DNA of 64,000 nucleotides from Alistipes timonensis JC136 (GTDB taxonomy: Bacteria; Bacteroidota; Bacteroidia; Bacteroidales; Rikenellaceae): contig NZ_FNRI01000005.1 in the NCBI RefSeq assembly GCF_900107675.1, positions 62,001-126,000 on the forward strand, written 5' to 3'. Each line of letters opens with the position of its first letter. The first letter of the stretch is position 1. The notes under the pieces were generated by a model. It made no database searches. It was not told where the DNA came from and saw nothing but the letters and a program-made list of their open reading frames with translations. A program made the translations under genes and the position numbers. Positions 52,460 through 61,476 of this stretch are shown one piece after another.

Positions 52460-55400
52460 TCACTCGGACGCATATTTCTTCGGGAGCACGCCGAACTGCT
52501 TCTGGAAGCATTTCGCAAAATAGGACGTGGAGCTGAACCCGACCATGTAGCAGACCTCATTGATGTGGTAACGCTTGTCCCGGAGCAGCCGGGCCGCGGT
52601 TTTCAGCCGTTCGAGCCGCAGGTAATCGTTCGGGGTCATGTCCAACACGCCCTTGATCTTGCGGTAGAAGCTCGCACGGCTCATGTGCACCATCTCGGCG
52701 ATGTCGTTGATCTTGAACTCGGGATCGCTGAGGTTGGCCTGGATGATCTCCTGCAGCCGGACGATGAAATCGGTATCCACCGAAGAGGTAGCCATGGTAT
52801 TGGCCAGCACCAGCGGATTTTTCGAAAAAGCCTCGCTCAACGTCTGCCGGCTCTTGATCAGGTTGGCAATCACCGACAGCAGGTAATCCGACGAAAAAGG
52901 TTTCTCGACATAGGCGTCGGCCCCGGCGTCCATGCCCGAAATCTTCGAATGAAGGTTCGTCTTCGCCGACAGCAGGATCAGCGGGATATGGCTGTAACGC
53001 AGGTCGGTCTTCACCTGCCGGCAAAACTCGATGCCGTCCATCTTGGGCATCATGATATCGCTGATAATCACATTGACATAATTTTTCTCCAGCAACTCCA
53101 GCGCTTCGACGCCGTTCCCGGCCGTCAGCACCGAATAGCTTTCCGACACCTGCCGCCGGATGAAGGCGCACATCTCGGGGTTGTCCTCGACGATCAGGAC
53201 GCTGTAAGCCTCCCAGCCGAGGTCGCCGCGCTCGTCGGGAATGCTCTCGGAATCCTCCGCCGAGGCGGTCTCCACGGAATCCTCCGCCGCCTGCCGGCAG
53301 AGCGGAATGGTCAGGACGAACACGTTCAGCTCCGTGTCTGCGTCCATCGCCAGCGTCCCGCCGTGCAGTTCGGCCAGGGAACGCGACAGCGCCAGTCCGA
53401 TTCCCGTTCCGGTCGATTCGTCCTTGCGGGCATGGCGGAAGAACGGGGCGAAGATAGGCTCACGCATCTCCGGAGGCACGACCTCGCCGTCGTTGGTGAC
53501 CGTGACCCGGAACGCATCGTCAACCACCGACAACCCGACGCGGATCATCGTTTCCGAATATTTCAGGGCATTGTTCATCAGGTTGCTCAGAATCTTGATG
53601 AAAGCCTCCCGGTCTACCTGCGCATAAATCTCCCCCTCGCCCGGCTCCAGTTCGAAGGTCTTATGCTGCTGCTTGGCCGAGGAGCTGAAACGATAGAACG
53701 TCTCTTCGACGATATCCGTCACGTTCTGCCGTGCCAGATTGAGCGACAAGCGCTCCTTCTCGATCTTCTGGAAATCCAACAACTGGTTCGTGAGGTCCAG
53801 CAGCCGATTGGTGTTGCGGTCCATGACGATCAGGTCCTCGGCGATGCTCCGGTCCATCGTCTGTTTGCCGAGGATGTTCTCCAACGGGCCCTTGATCAGT
53901 GTCAGCGGCGTACGGATCTCGTGCGCAATGTTGGTGAAGAAGCTGATCTTGGCATTATACAGCTCCCGTTCCTTCTCGCGCTCGAAAGCCTGGATGTGCT
54001 GCTGCTGGCGGCGAACGTTGCGGCGCGTATGGTAAATCCGGATCAGCACGAGCGCACCCAGCGCAAGCAGTCCGTAGACGACATAGGCCGTCACGGAGAG
54101 GTAGAACGGCGGCGAAACCTCGATGAAAAGCCGTTTCTCAGGCTCCGCGCCGGCATTGCCCGAACCGGCCGGGAGGCGTACCCGGAAGTTGTATTTGCCG
54201 TAAGGGATTTTCGAATAGGTGATCGTGGCGCTCCCGGGCGTATATTGCCGCCACTTGTCGTCGAAGCCTTCGAGTTTATAGAGCAGGCGGTTGGTCTGCG
54301 GCTCACGGTAGCTCAGGGCAGCGATTTGCAGCGTCAGGGAGTTCTGGTTGTGCTTCAGGCGGATCGAATCCGAGCAGATGATGCTCCTGCGCAGCGGGGA
54401 GTTCCGGCCTCCGACCAGGACCTTCTCGTCCAACAGCGAAAAATCGGTGATGTAGATAGGCGGCACGTAATCGGTCTTACGCCCGAGGAGCGTCTCGGGG
54501 TTGAAGGAGATCAATCCCTCGATACAACCGAAATAGATGGTTCCGTCCGGGGATTTATACCCTGACTTATAGTTGAACTGGTTGCTCAACAAGCGGTCGG
54601 TCACGGTGTAGACCTGCCGGACACTGCCCGCCCGGGGATCGAACAGCGCCAACCCCCGGTCGGTCGTGATCCAGAAGAAACCCTGGTCGTCCTCGATGAT
54701 CTGGAAAACAACGTCACTGGGCATTCCGTTGAAGGTGCTGTAACGGACGAATTTATTTCCGGCCGGGTCGAAACGGCAGAAGCCCGAACCTTCGGTGGTG
54801 AGCCATATCCGGCGGTTGCTGTCTTCGAAAACGCTCGTAACGTTGTCGTAGGGAAGCGAATTCGGATCGTCGCCGTCGTGCAAGAACTGCGTCCAGGCAT
54901 CATTGCGCGCATCGTAGCGGTAAACGCCGTTGGAGGAGGTGCCCACCCACAGATTCCCGTCCGAATCCTCCCGGATATCGTGGACCATCTTGCCGCCGTT
55001 GATCTCCGGAACGTGCAGGAATCGGTCCGTCTCGCGGTTGTAATACTGAAGGCCGTGCATGGTTCCCACGTAGATACGCCCGCCGTTGGTCTTGTAGAGC
55101 GCGAAAACATAGTTGCTGAACAGCCGCCCCGGCTTGTTGTCGTTGTCGTATTTGCGGATACGGCCCGTCCGGGTGTCGATCACCCAGATACCTTTCGCAA
55201 AGGTGCTCACCCAGAGGTCGTCCCCGTCCATCAGCAGTCCGTGGACGTTGGTGAACTCCCGGCTCGGGGAGAAAAAGCGGAACGAGCCGTTTGCGGGATC
55301 GAACGTATAGAGTCCGGCATCCTCCGTGCCTATCCAGAGCCGCCCGTCACTGCCCGGACAGATTTCCCGCACGCGGCGGCCCCGGAGGCTGTGCGGATCG

Positions 55401-56437
55401 TCGGTGTGGTAATATTTTTCGAAATCGGAATTCCGCTGGGGCAGGTAATTGATGCCTCCGAAGAACGAGCCGATCCACAACCCGCCCTCGCGATCCTTGC
55501 AGAGCGAGTAAACGGCGTTGTCCGAGAGCGAATAAGGGTCGTAAGGAGAACTTTTCAAATGCTGGTAACGCCGGGTGCGAATGTTGTAGACGACGATGCC
55601 CGATTCGGTGCCGATCCACAATTCGTCGGGCGAATACGGCAGGATGTGCCGCACGAACAGCGGTGCATCGGGATTGTCCGACAGCCGGAGCCGGGTGACC
55701 GTCCCGGCAACGAGGTCCACCTTCGCCACGCCGTGTTCCTCCAGCCCGAGGTACATCTCGTTGTAGTCGCTCAGGCAGATGAAGGAGATGATGTCCTTGG
55801 GATAAATCTCCTGCCCGTCGGCATCGAGGAACGGCTTCACGTTTTGGAACAGGTCTTCGGTACAGTAAAGCCCGCCGCCATAGCCGGCGAACCAGATGAC
55901 ACCGTTCTTATCGGAGGCGAGGCTGCGCAGCGGCTTCCGCGGCTTGTAACGGCACTCGACCCCGCGGGTCTGCGGGTCGTAGCAGAAAACGTCGCTGTTC
56001 TCCACGACGATCCAGACACGGCCTTCCCGGTCGCAGTCGAGGATCGAAATGGGCTTGGTAATCGGCTTCCCGTCGGCAGCGTAGAGCGGCACACCGGAAA
56101 AATTCTCCGTCTCGGGGTCATAGATATAAAGCCCCGAGTCGGTGCCGACCCAAATCCGGTGGTCGTGGTCCTGGACGAGACATTTGATCAGGCTGTTCCC
56201 CAGTCCGGTCGTGAGACGGGGATCGTGCATGAAAGTCTTGAACGATTTCCCGTCATAGCGGCATAGGCCGTCCTTCGTGCCGAACCACATGAAGCCCTTG
56301 TCATCCTGAATGATCGAGGTAACCGTATTTTGTGACAATCCGTCGTTGATGTCCAGCCGGTCGAAATGGATCGACTGCGCACGGCCCAGAAAAACGCCGC
56401 AGCAAAGCACAAAGACAAGCGAGTAGAATTTTCCCAT
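52460..56437 (-). CDS. Hybrid two-component system regulator (HTCS)
   Basis: A 1325-residue one-protein sensor-regulator. After a signal peptide come two-component propeller repeats ('LDINDGLSQNTVTSIIQDDK', then many 'LWVGT' type strands), a Y_Y_Y-type domain, and a transmembrane helix near residue 785-805. Then come a histidine kinase core with phosphoacceptor His near 837 ('IAHEIRTPLTLIKGP'), an ATPase ('GTGIGLALSRSLAELHGG'), a receiver with phosphorylated Asp near 1127 ('VNVIISDIMMPKMDG') and an AraC helix-turn-helix at the C-terminus ('YHINEVCYMVGFSSTSYFAK'). HTCS proteins sense a glycan fragment and turn on the adjacent enzyme genes. It is divergent from the carbohydrate cluster. Confidence 0.96.
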   Translation of the reverse strand: MGKFYSLVFVLCCGVFLGRAQSIHFDRLDINDGLSQNTVTSIIQDDKGFMWFGTKDGLCRYDGKSFKTFMHDPRLTTGLGNSLIKCLVQDHDHRIWVGTDSGLYIYDPETENFSGVPLYAADGKPITKPISILDCDREGRVWIVVENSDVFCYDPQTRGVECRYKPRKPLRSLASDKNGVIWFAGYGGGLYCTEDLFQNVKPFLDADGQEIYPKDIISFICLSDYNEMYLGLEEHGVAKVDLVAGTVTRLRLSDNPDAPLFVRHILPYSPDELWIGTESGIVVYNIRTRRYQHLKSSPYDPYSLSDNAVYSLCKDREGGLWIGSFFGGINYLPQRNSDFEKYYHTDDPHSLRGRRVREICPGSDGRLWIGTEDAGLYTFDPANGSFRFFSPSREFTNVHGLLMDGDDLWVSTFAKGIWVIDTRTGRIRKYDNDNKPGRLFSNYVFALYKTNGGRIYVGTMHGLQYYNRETDRFLHVPEINGGKMVHDIREDSDGNLWVGTSSNGVYRYDARNDAWTQFLHDGDDPNSLPYDNVTSVFEDSNRRIWLTTEGSGFCRFDPAGNKFVRYSTFNGMPSDVVFQIIEDDQGFFWITTDRGLALFDPRAGSVRQVYTVTDRLLSNQFNYKSGYKSPDGTIYFGCIEGLISFNPETLLGRKTDYVPPIYITDFSLLDEKVLVGGRNSPLRRSIICSDSIRLKHNQNSLTLQIAALSYREPQTNRLLYKLEGFDDKWRQYTPGSATITYSKIPYGKYNFRVRLPAGSGNAGAEPEKRLFIEVSPPFYLSVTAYVVYGLLALGALVLIRIYHTRRNVRRQQQHIQAFEREKERELYNAKISFFTNIAHEIRTPLTLIKGPLENILGKQTMDRSIAEDLIVMDRNTNRLLDLTNQLLDFQKIEKERLSLNLARQNVTDIVEETFYRFSSSAKQQHKTFELEPGEGEIYAQVDREAFIKILSNLMNNALKYSETMIRVGLSVVDDAFRVTVTNDGEVVPPEMREPIFAPFFRHARKDESTGTGIGLALSRSLAELHGGTLAMDADTELNVFVLTIPLCRQAAEDSVETASAEDSESIPDERGDLGWEAYSVLIVEDNPEMCAFIRRQVSESYSVLTAGNGVEALELLEKNYVNVIISDIMMPKMDGIEFCRQVKTDLRYSHIPLILLSAKTNLHSKISGMDAGADAYVEKPFSSDYLLSVIANLIKSRQTLSEAFSKNPLVLANTMATSSVDTDFIVRLQEIIQANLSDPEFKINDIAEMVHMSRASFYRKIKGVLDMTPNDYLRLERLKTAARLLRDKRYHINEVCYMVGFSSTSYFAKCFQKQFGVLPKKYASE

Positions 56438-56721
56438 ACGAAGTTTTGGTTAGCAGAACAAATATAAGTAATTAAAATCACAAAAAAATATCCCGTAGAC
56501 ACTGAGACAAAAGAGGCAGTCAACGCAATCAATTCACAAACAACACATTACAAATCAAAAACAATCCGTTTATCCCGGCGGCGATACAAAATTGAGATAA
56601 TTCTTGTGTTAATAGCGACTATATTTTCTTGCACCGGTTTTCCCTTTCATACCTTTGTTCTAAGTAAAACACCCAACTTAAAACGGCACGCCCCGAACGG
56701 CTGCCGGACCGAAAGTAACCG
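56438..56721. other. Divergent regulatory region of the carbohydrate cluster
   Basis: About 284 bp, AT-rich in its left part. It holds a TATATTTG -7 element on the minus strand (56466-56459) for the HTCS gene and the plus-strand promoter listed separately. HTCS binding sites are expected here but I cannot name them. Confidence 0.55.
56629..56657 (+). promoter_or_regulatory. Promoter of carbohydrate-cluster enzyme genes
   Basis: TTG (56629-56631), an 18-bp spacer and TACCTTTG (56650-56657). Leader about 60 nt to the ATG at 56722. Confidence 0.55.
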
Positions 56722-58737
56722 ATGAAAAAGTGCATTCCCATCCTGTTCGCATGCTGCGTGATAGCCGGTGAAACCTCTGCCATGGAGGGCCGCCTGTCGC
56801 AGCGAATCACACTGAAAACCCCGGGTAACAGCGCCGTGACCTATAACCTGCGCGAAACCGCCAAGGAGGGGGGGGGAATTTTAGAGGCTGACCGACAGCT
56901 GCCGCTGACCATCCGACGGCAAAAAACCGAAACAGACAGCGAAATCAGGATCGTTCTCACGCTGACGGCGGACGATCTCCTATATTATAATGTAGAGCAG
57001 TCGTTCAGCACGGGCCTCGTCCACGAGAACTGTCTCTTCTATATGCCCGGGTTCTGGTATCACAAAAACCTGCGGTCGCCCCAATCGGCTCCCTCATTCC
57101 ACACCAGCGACAGTTGGCAGGTGCGCGAAGACCGTCTGAGCACGCCCCTCACGGGTATCTACGACGAAAAATCAGGAACCTATTACACGGTGCTCCGCAC
57201 CGACACGCCCGACTGCGAGGCGCTCGCCTGTCACAATTACGGCGAAGTGATCCTCTCGGGCAAAACATCGCTGGGCTTCACGGGATTCCGCAATGCGGAC
57301 GCGCACGCGGCGCTGGTCTTCGGGTTCCCCTACTGCGAAGCCCCGAAATCCTATATCCGCAAACTGACCCTCGCCCCGGCCGTCCGGGCATTCGAAAAAC
57401 TGGAGAAGGGCGAGACGCGCCGTCTGACATGGACGATCCGCAAGGGCGTCAGCCCTTCCTACTCGTCGTTCGTGGCCGGGGTGTGGAACGACTCCTTCGA
57501 CACGCTCGATCCGCAGCCTCTCGAACCGCGCCATACCCCTGCCGAAGCCAAGGCCATCCTGGCCGAATATTTCTCCCAGAGCTATGTCGGGGACTATCCG
57601 CTGAAATTCACCTCCGGCGTGGAACTCCGCACGGCCGACTGCGAAAGCACGGACCTCGCCGAGGTGGGATTCGTGGGCCGCGTGCTGCTCAACGCCTTCA
57701 ACGCGCTGGAATACGCCGAAGCGAACGGCCGCGAACAGCTCGCAGCAGAGGCCCGGTCGATCTTCGACAGCTACCTGCAATACGGATTCACACCGGGCGG
57801 CCTGATCCGCGAGGTGGTCGATTTCAAGCGGGAACGCGAGACCGACGTTTACAGTATCCGCCGTCAGTCGGAGGGCCTCTACGCCCTGCTGAACTACCTC
57901 GACTATGAGAAACAACACGGCCGCAGCCATCCCCGGTGGGAGGCTCGTATCCGGACCCTGCTGGAGAAATTCCGCACGCTTCAGAATCCCGACGGCAGTT
58001 TCCCCCGCAAATTCCGCGACAACCTGACCGTCGTGGACGCCTCGGGCGGCAGCACGCCATCGGCCACGCTGCCCCTGACGATGGCCTATGCCTATTTCAA
58101 GGACGAGGCTTACCGCCGGAGCGCCGAACGCACGGCCGACTATCTCGAAAAGAATCTCATTTCCAAAGCCGACTACTTCTCGTCGACGCTCGACGCCAAC
58201 TGCGAGGACAAAGAGGCTTCGCTCTATGCCGCAACGGCGATGTACTACCTGACGTTCATCTCCGAGGGCGCCGAACGGCAGCGCTACGTCGATCTGTGCC
58301 GTGAGGCGGCCTATTTCGCCCTTTCGTGGTACTACCTCTGGGACGTGCCTTTCGCCCAGGGGCAGATGCTCGGCGACGTGGGCTTCCACTCCCGCGGCTG
58401 GGGCAACGTGTCGGTGGAGAACAACCACGTCGACGTCTTCATCTTCGAATTCGCCACGGTGCTCGACTTTCTGGCCGAAGCGTGCCACGAACCCCGCTTC
58501 GAGCGCATGAGTGCCGTAATCCGAAGCTCGATGCTCCAACTGATGCCCGTCGAAGGATCGATGTTCGGGATCGCCCGCACGGGCTACTACCCCGAGGTCG
58601 TACAGCACACCGCCTGGGATTACGGCAAGAACGGCAAAGGCTTCTACAACGACATCTTCGCGCCGGGCTGGACCGTGGCGTCGCTCTGGCAGATGCTCAG
58701 CCCCGACCGCGTCTCGAACTATTTCGCCAACCGATAA
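56722..58737 (+). CDS. Putative glycan-active (alpha/alpha toroid-like) exported enzyme of unknown family
   Basis: A 671-residue exported protein (signal peptide to about residue 20). The first 250 residues are beta-rich; the rest is rich in paired helices with repeated 'LYALLNYLDYEKQHG', 'YRRSAERTADYLEKNLI', 'SLYAATAMYYLTFISEG' motifs, as in (alpha/alpha)6 toroid glycosidases and lyases. Candidate acids occur in 'DANCEDKEASLYA' and 'SVENNHVDVFIFEF', but I cannot assign a family. It is directly upstream of the GH2 gene (12 bp) and divergent from the HTCS. Codons 48-51 are read through a run of nine G, currently in frame. Confidence 0.78.
   Translation: MKKCIPILFACCVIAGETSAMEGRLSQRITLKTPGNSAVTYNLRETAKEGGGILEADRQLPLTIRRQKTETDSEIRIVLTLTADDLLYYNVEQSFSTGLVHENCLFYMPGFWYHKNLRSPQSAPSFHTSDSWQVREDRLSTPLTGIYDEKSGTYYTVLRTDTPDCEALACHNYGEVILSGKTSLGFTGFRNADAHAALVFGFPYCEAPKSYIRKLTLAPAVRAFEKLEKGETRRLTWTIRKGVSPSYSSFVAGVWNDSFDTLDPQPLEPRHTPAEAKAILAEYFSQSYVGDYPLKFTSGVELRTADCESTDLAEVGFVGRVLLNAFNALEYAEANGREQLAAEARSIFDSYLQYGFTPGGLIREVVDFKRERETDVYSIRRQSEGLYALLNYLDYEKQHGRSHPRWEARIRTLLEKFRTLQNPDGSFPRKFRDNLTVVDASGGSTPSATLPLTMAYAYFKDEAYRRSAERTADYLEKNLISKADYFSSTLDANCEDKEASLYAATAMYYLTFISEGAERQRYVDLCREAAYFALSWYYLWDVPFAQGQMLGDVGFHSRGWGNVSVENNHVDVFIFEFATVLDFLAEACHEPRFERMSAVIRSSMLQLMPVEGSMFGIARTGYYPEVVQHTAWDYGKNGKGFYNDIFAPGWTVASLWQMLSPDRVSNYFANR
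56868..56876. repeat. G9 homopolymer near the 5' end of the toroid-like enzyme gene
   Basis: Nine G encode part of 'KEGGGILE' near residue 50. The frame is intact as sequenced; a one-base change would stop translation early. Confidence 0.9.
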
Positions 58738-58749
58738 ACCCACTGGAAA

Positions 58750-61476
58750 ATGACACGAATTCTACTGCTCCTCATTCTCCTCGCACCGCTCGCCGCACCG
58801 GCGCAGAACGCCCTGAAAGAACGCGAGACGATCTGCACCCTGACCTCGAAGGAGGGCCACGGCGGGCAGTTCGACTGGAAAATGAAACGCGCCGACGAGG
58901 TGGGCGTACGCTCCGAGGAGGTCTCCTCCGCCAAGCTCCCGACCGAAGAGTGGCTGCCGGCGGTGGTCCCGGGAACGGTGCTCAACTCGCTGGTGCACGA
59001 CGGCGTCTACCCCGAGCCGTACTACGGGCTCAACAACAAGCTGGAGTCGAACCTCATCCCCGACCTCTACCGCGCCGGACGGGATTTCTACACCTATTGG
59101 TTCCGGACGGAGTTCCGGCTCGACAAAAACGCCTACCGGGGCAAAAAAATCTGGCTCCAGGCCGACGGCATCAACTACCGCGCGGAAATCTGGCTCAACG
59201 GCAGCATGGTGGGCAACACGGCCGGCATGTTCCTGCAGCGCGTCATCGACATCACCGACAAGGTCACGTTCGACCGGGAGAACGTCCTGGCCGTGAAGGT
59301 CTACCCCGTGGACATGCCCGGCACGATACGCCCCAAAGGCGGCAAGTCGTTCGGCGCCAACGGCGAGTTCCAGAACGGCGGCAACGGCGAGATCGGCCGC
59401 AACGTCACCCAGCTGATGACCGTCGGGTGGGACTTCTTCTACCTCGACGGCATCCGCGACCGCAACACCGGCATCTGGCGCGACATCACGCTCTTCACCA
59501 CCGGGCGCGTGCGGCTGGCACATCCGTTCGTGAAATCCGAGTTGTCGAAACCCGGCTACGACGTGGCGCGCCAGACCGTCTCGGTCGAGGTGAGCTATCC
59601 CGACTACATCCCGCAGAACACCTGGCGGAAAGCCAAAGTCAGCGGCGAAATCCGCGGTGAAGGCATCCGCTTCGAAAAAGAGGTGTCGCTCTACCGCGGC
59701 GAGGTCCAGGAGGTGGTCTTCACCCCCGAGGAGTTCCCGCAGCTGGTGATCCGCAATCCGCGCTTGTGGTGGCCGCTGAACAAAGGGAAACAGGAACTCT
59801 ACGACCTGACGCTGAAAGTCGAATTCGACGGCCGGGTCAGCGACTCGATTTCGACGCGCTTCGGCATCCGGGAGATCACCTCCACGACCGACACGCCGGA
59901 CAGGTCGCGCACGTTCAGCGTCAACGGCCGGCCGCTCTTCATCCGGGGCACCAACTGGCTCCCGGAAGCCATGCTCCGCACGTCGGACGAACGCACCCGC
60001 GCCGAACTGCGCTACACGGCCCAGTCGGGCGTGAACCTCATCCGCTTCTGGGGCGGCGGCATCACCGAATCGGACTATTTCTTCCAGCTCTGCGACTCGC
60101 TGGGCATCCTCGTCTGGCAGGAGTTCTGGATGACGGGCGACACCAACCACCCCAACGATCCGGGCGTCTACTACGCGAACGTGGTCTCCACGGTGAAGCG
60201 CATCCGCAACCACCCCTCGCTGGCCTACTATGTCTCGTCGAACGAGAGCACCGAAATGCCGCAGATGGAACGACTGCTCGAAAAACTCGACGGCACGCGC
60301 GGCTATCAGATGCAGTCGGAATGCGGCGGCATACACGACGGCAGTCCCTACAAGCAGGTCAACATCATGAGCCACTACGAGGACAAGGCTTCGCCGCGCG
60401 GCAGCCGCGTCTACGGCTTCAACCCCGAATACGGCGCCCCGTGCCTGCCGACGGTCGAATGCCTGCGCGAAATGATGGACGAAAAGGACCTGTGGCCCAT
60501 CAACAAAGCGGTCTGGGACTATTCCGACGGCAATGGATTCCACCTCATGTCGACGCTCTACACCGACATGACCAACGAATACGGCCCCTCGCAGAGCATC
60601 GAGGAGTTCGCCGAAAAGGCGCAGTTCCTCGGCGCCATGAACTACAAGAGCATCTGGGAGGTCTGGAACTACAACAAGTTCGGCTACGGCGACCGCTACA
60701 CGTCGGGATTCCTCTACTGGTACCACAATTCGGCCGTCCGTCAGGTCGCCGGACGCATGTGGGACTGGTCGCTCGAACCCACCGCGGCGCTCTACGCCGC
60801 GCAGAACGCCTGCGAGCCCCTCCACCCGCAGTTCGACTACCTGAAAAACACGGTGTCGGTGGTCAACGACCACTACCGCGCATACCGCGGCTACCGGGTT
60901 ACGGCCGAGGTCTATGACCTCGACATGCGGCGCATCGACTCGCAGTCGGCGACGGTCGACCTGCCCGAAGACGGCGTTGCGAACGACGTGCTGACGCTGA
61001 ATTTTTCGGCGTCGAAGACCCCGGTGCAGTTCATCAGGCTGAAACTCTTCGACGAACGCGGCAAGCAGGCGGGCAGCAATTTCTACTGGCGTTCGGACAA
61101 CGAATACAAGGGCGCCAACACGCTCACCGGCCCGGCGACGGCGGGATTCCAGTCGCTCGGCGAACTGGCCCGGACCCGCGTCGCCGCGTCGTACGAAACC
61201 TCGGTAGACGACGGATGCCACTACATCAACCTCCGACTGAAAAACACCGGCCGCACGGTGGCGTTCTTCACGCAGGTACAGTGGCTCGACGAGCGGCGCA
61301 AGCCCGTGCGGCCGTCGTTCTACACCGACAACTTCCTCTGCCTGATGCCGGGCGAGAGCCGGACAGTGCGCATCGAAACGGCACTCGACAAACTCCCCGG
61401 AGAGACATACACGCTCGTCGTGAGGGGCTTCAATCTCGACACGCGCGAATTCAAGGTCAAAATCCGGCGTCCGTGA
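58750..61476 (+). CDS. GH2 glycoside hydrolase (exo-beta-D-glucosaminidase/mannosidase-like)
   Basis: A 908-residue exported GH2 enzyme. Signal peptide (MTRILLLLILLAPLAAPAQ), a sugar-binding domain ('IWLQADGINYRAEIWLNGSM'), an Ig-like domain ('LWWPLNKGKQELYDLTLKVE') and a TIM barrel ('RTFSVNGRPLFIRGTNWLPE', 'NLIRFWGGGITESDYFF'). The likely acid/base is Glu499 in 'SSNESTE', and the likely nucleophile is Glu560 in 'FNPEYGAP', by position relative to CsxA-type glucosaminidases. Ends with two Ig-like domains. Substrate (glucosamine, mannose or other) cannot be told. The FAD oxidoreductase gene overlaps its stop. Confidence 0.93.
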   Translation: MTRILLLLILLAPLAAPAQNALKERETICTLTSKEGHGGQFDWKMKRADEVGVRSEEVSSAKLPTEEWLPAVVPGTVLNSLVHDGVYPEPYYGLNNKLESNLIPDLYRAGRDFYTYWFRTEFRLDKNAYRGKKIWLQADGINYRAEIWLNGSMVGNTAGMFLQRVIDITDKVTFDRENVLAVKVYPVDMPGTIRPKGGKSFGANGEFQNGGNGEIGRNVTQLMTVGWDFFYLDGIRDRNTGIWRDITLFTTGRVRLAHPFVKSELSKPGYDVARQTVSVEVSYPDYIPQNTWRKAKVSGEIRGEGIRFEKEVSLYRGEVQEVVFTPEEFPQLVIRNPRLWWPLNKGKQELYDLTLKVEFDGRVSDSISTRFGIREITSTTDTPDRSRTFSVNGRPLFIRGTNWLPEAMLRTSDERTRAELRYTAQSGVNLIRFWGGGITESDYFFQLCDSLGILVWQEFWMTGDTNHPNDPGVYYANVVSTVKRIRNHPSLAYYVSSNESTEMPQMERLLEKLDGTRGYQMQSECGGIHDGSPYKQVNIMSHYEDKASPRGSRVYGFNPEYGAPCLPTVECLREMMDEKDLWPINKAVWDYSDGNGFHLMSTLYTDMTNEYGPSQSIEEFAEKAQFLGAMNYKSIWEVWNYNKFGYGDRYTSGFLYWYHNSAVRQVAGRMWDWSLEPTAALYAAQNACEPLHPQFDYLKNTVSVVNDHYRAYRGYRVTAEVYDLDMRRIDSQSATVDLPEDGVANDVLTLNFSASKTPVQFIRLKLFDERGKQAGSNFYWRSDNEYKGANTLTGPATAGFQSLGELARTRVAASYETSVDDGCHYINLRLKNTGRTVAFFTQVQWLDERRKPVRPSFYTDNFLCLMPGESRTVRIETALDKLPGETYTLVVRGFNLDTREFKVKIRRP

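Noticed and set aside
61215..61472. Extending the FAD oxidoreductase start to 61215
   Set aside because: It would overlap 258 bp of the GH2 gene in another frame and put the flavin-binding fold far from the N-terminus.
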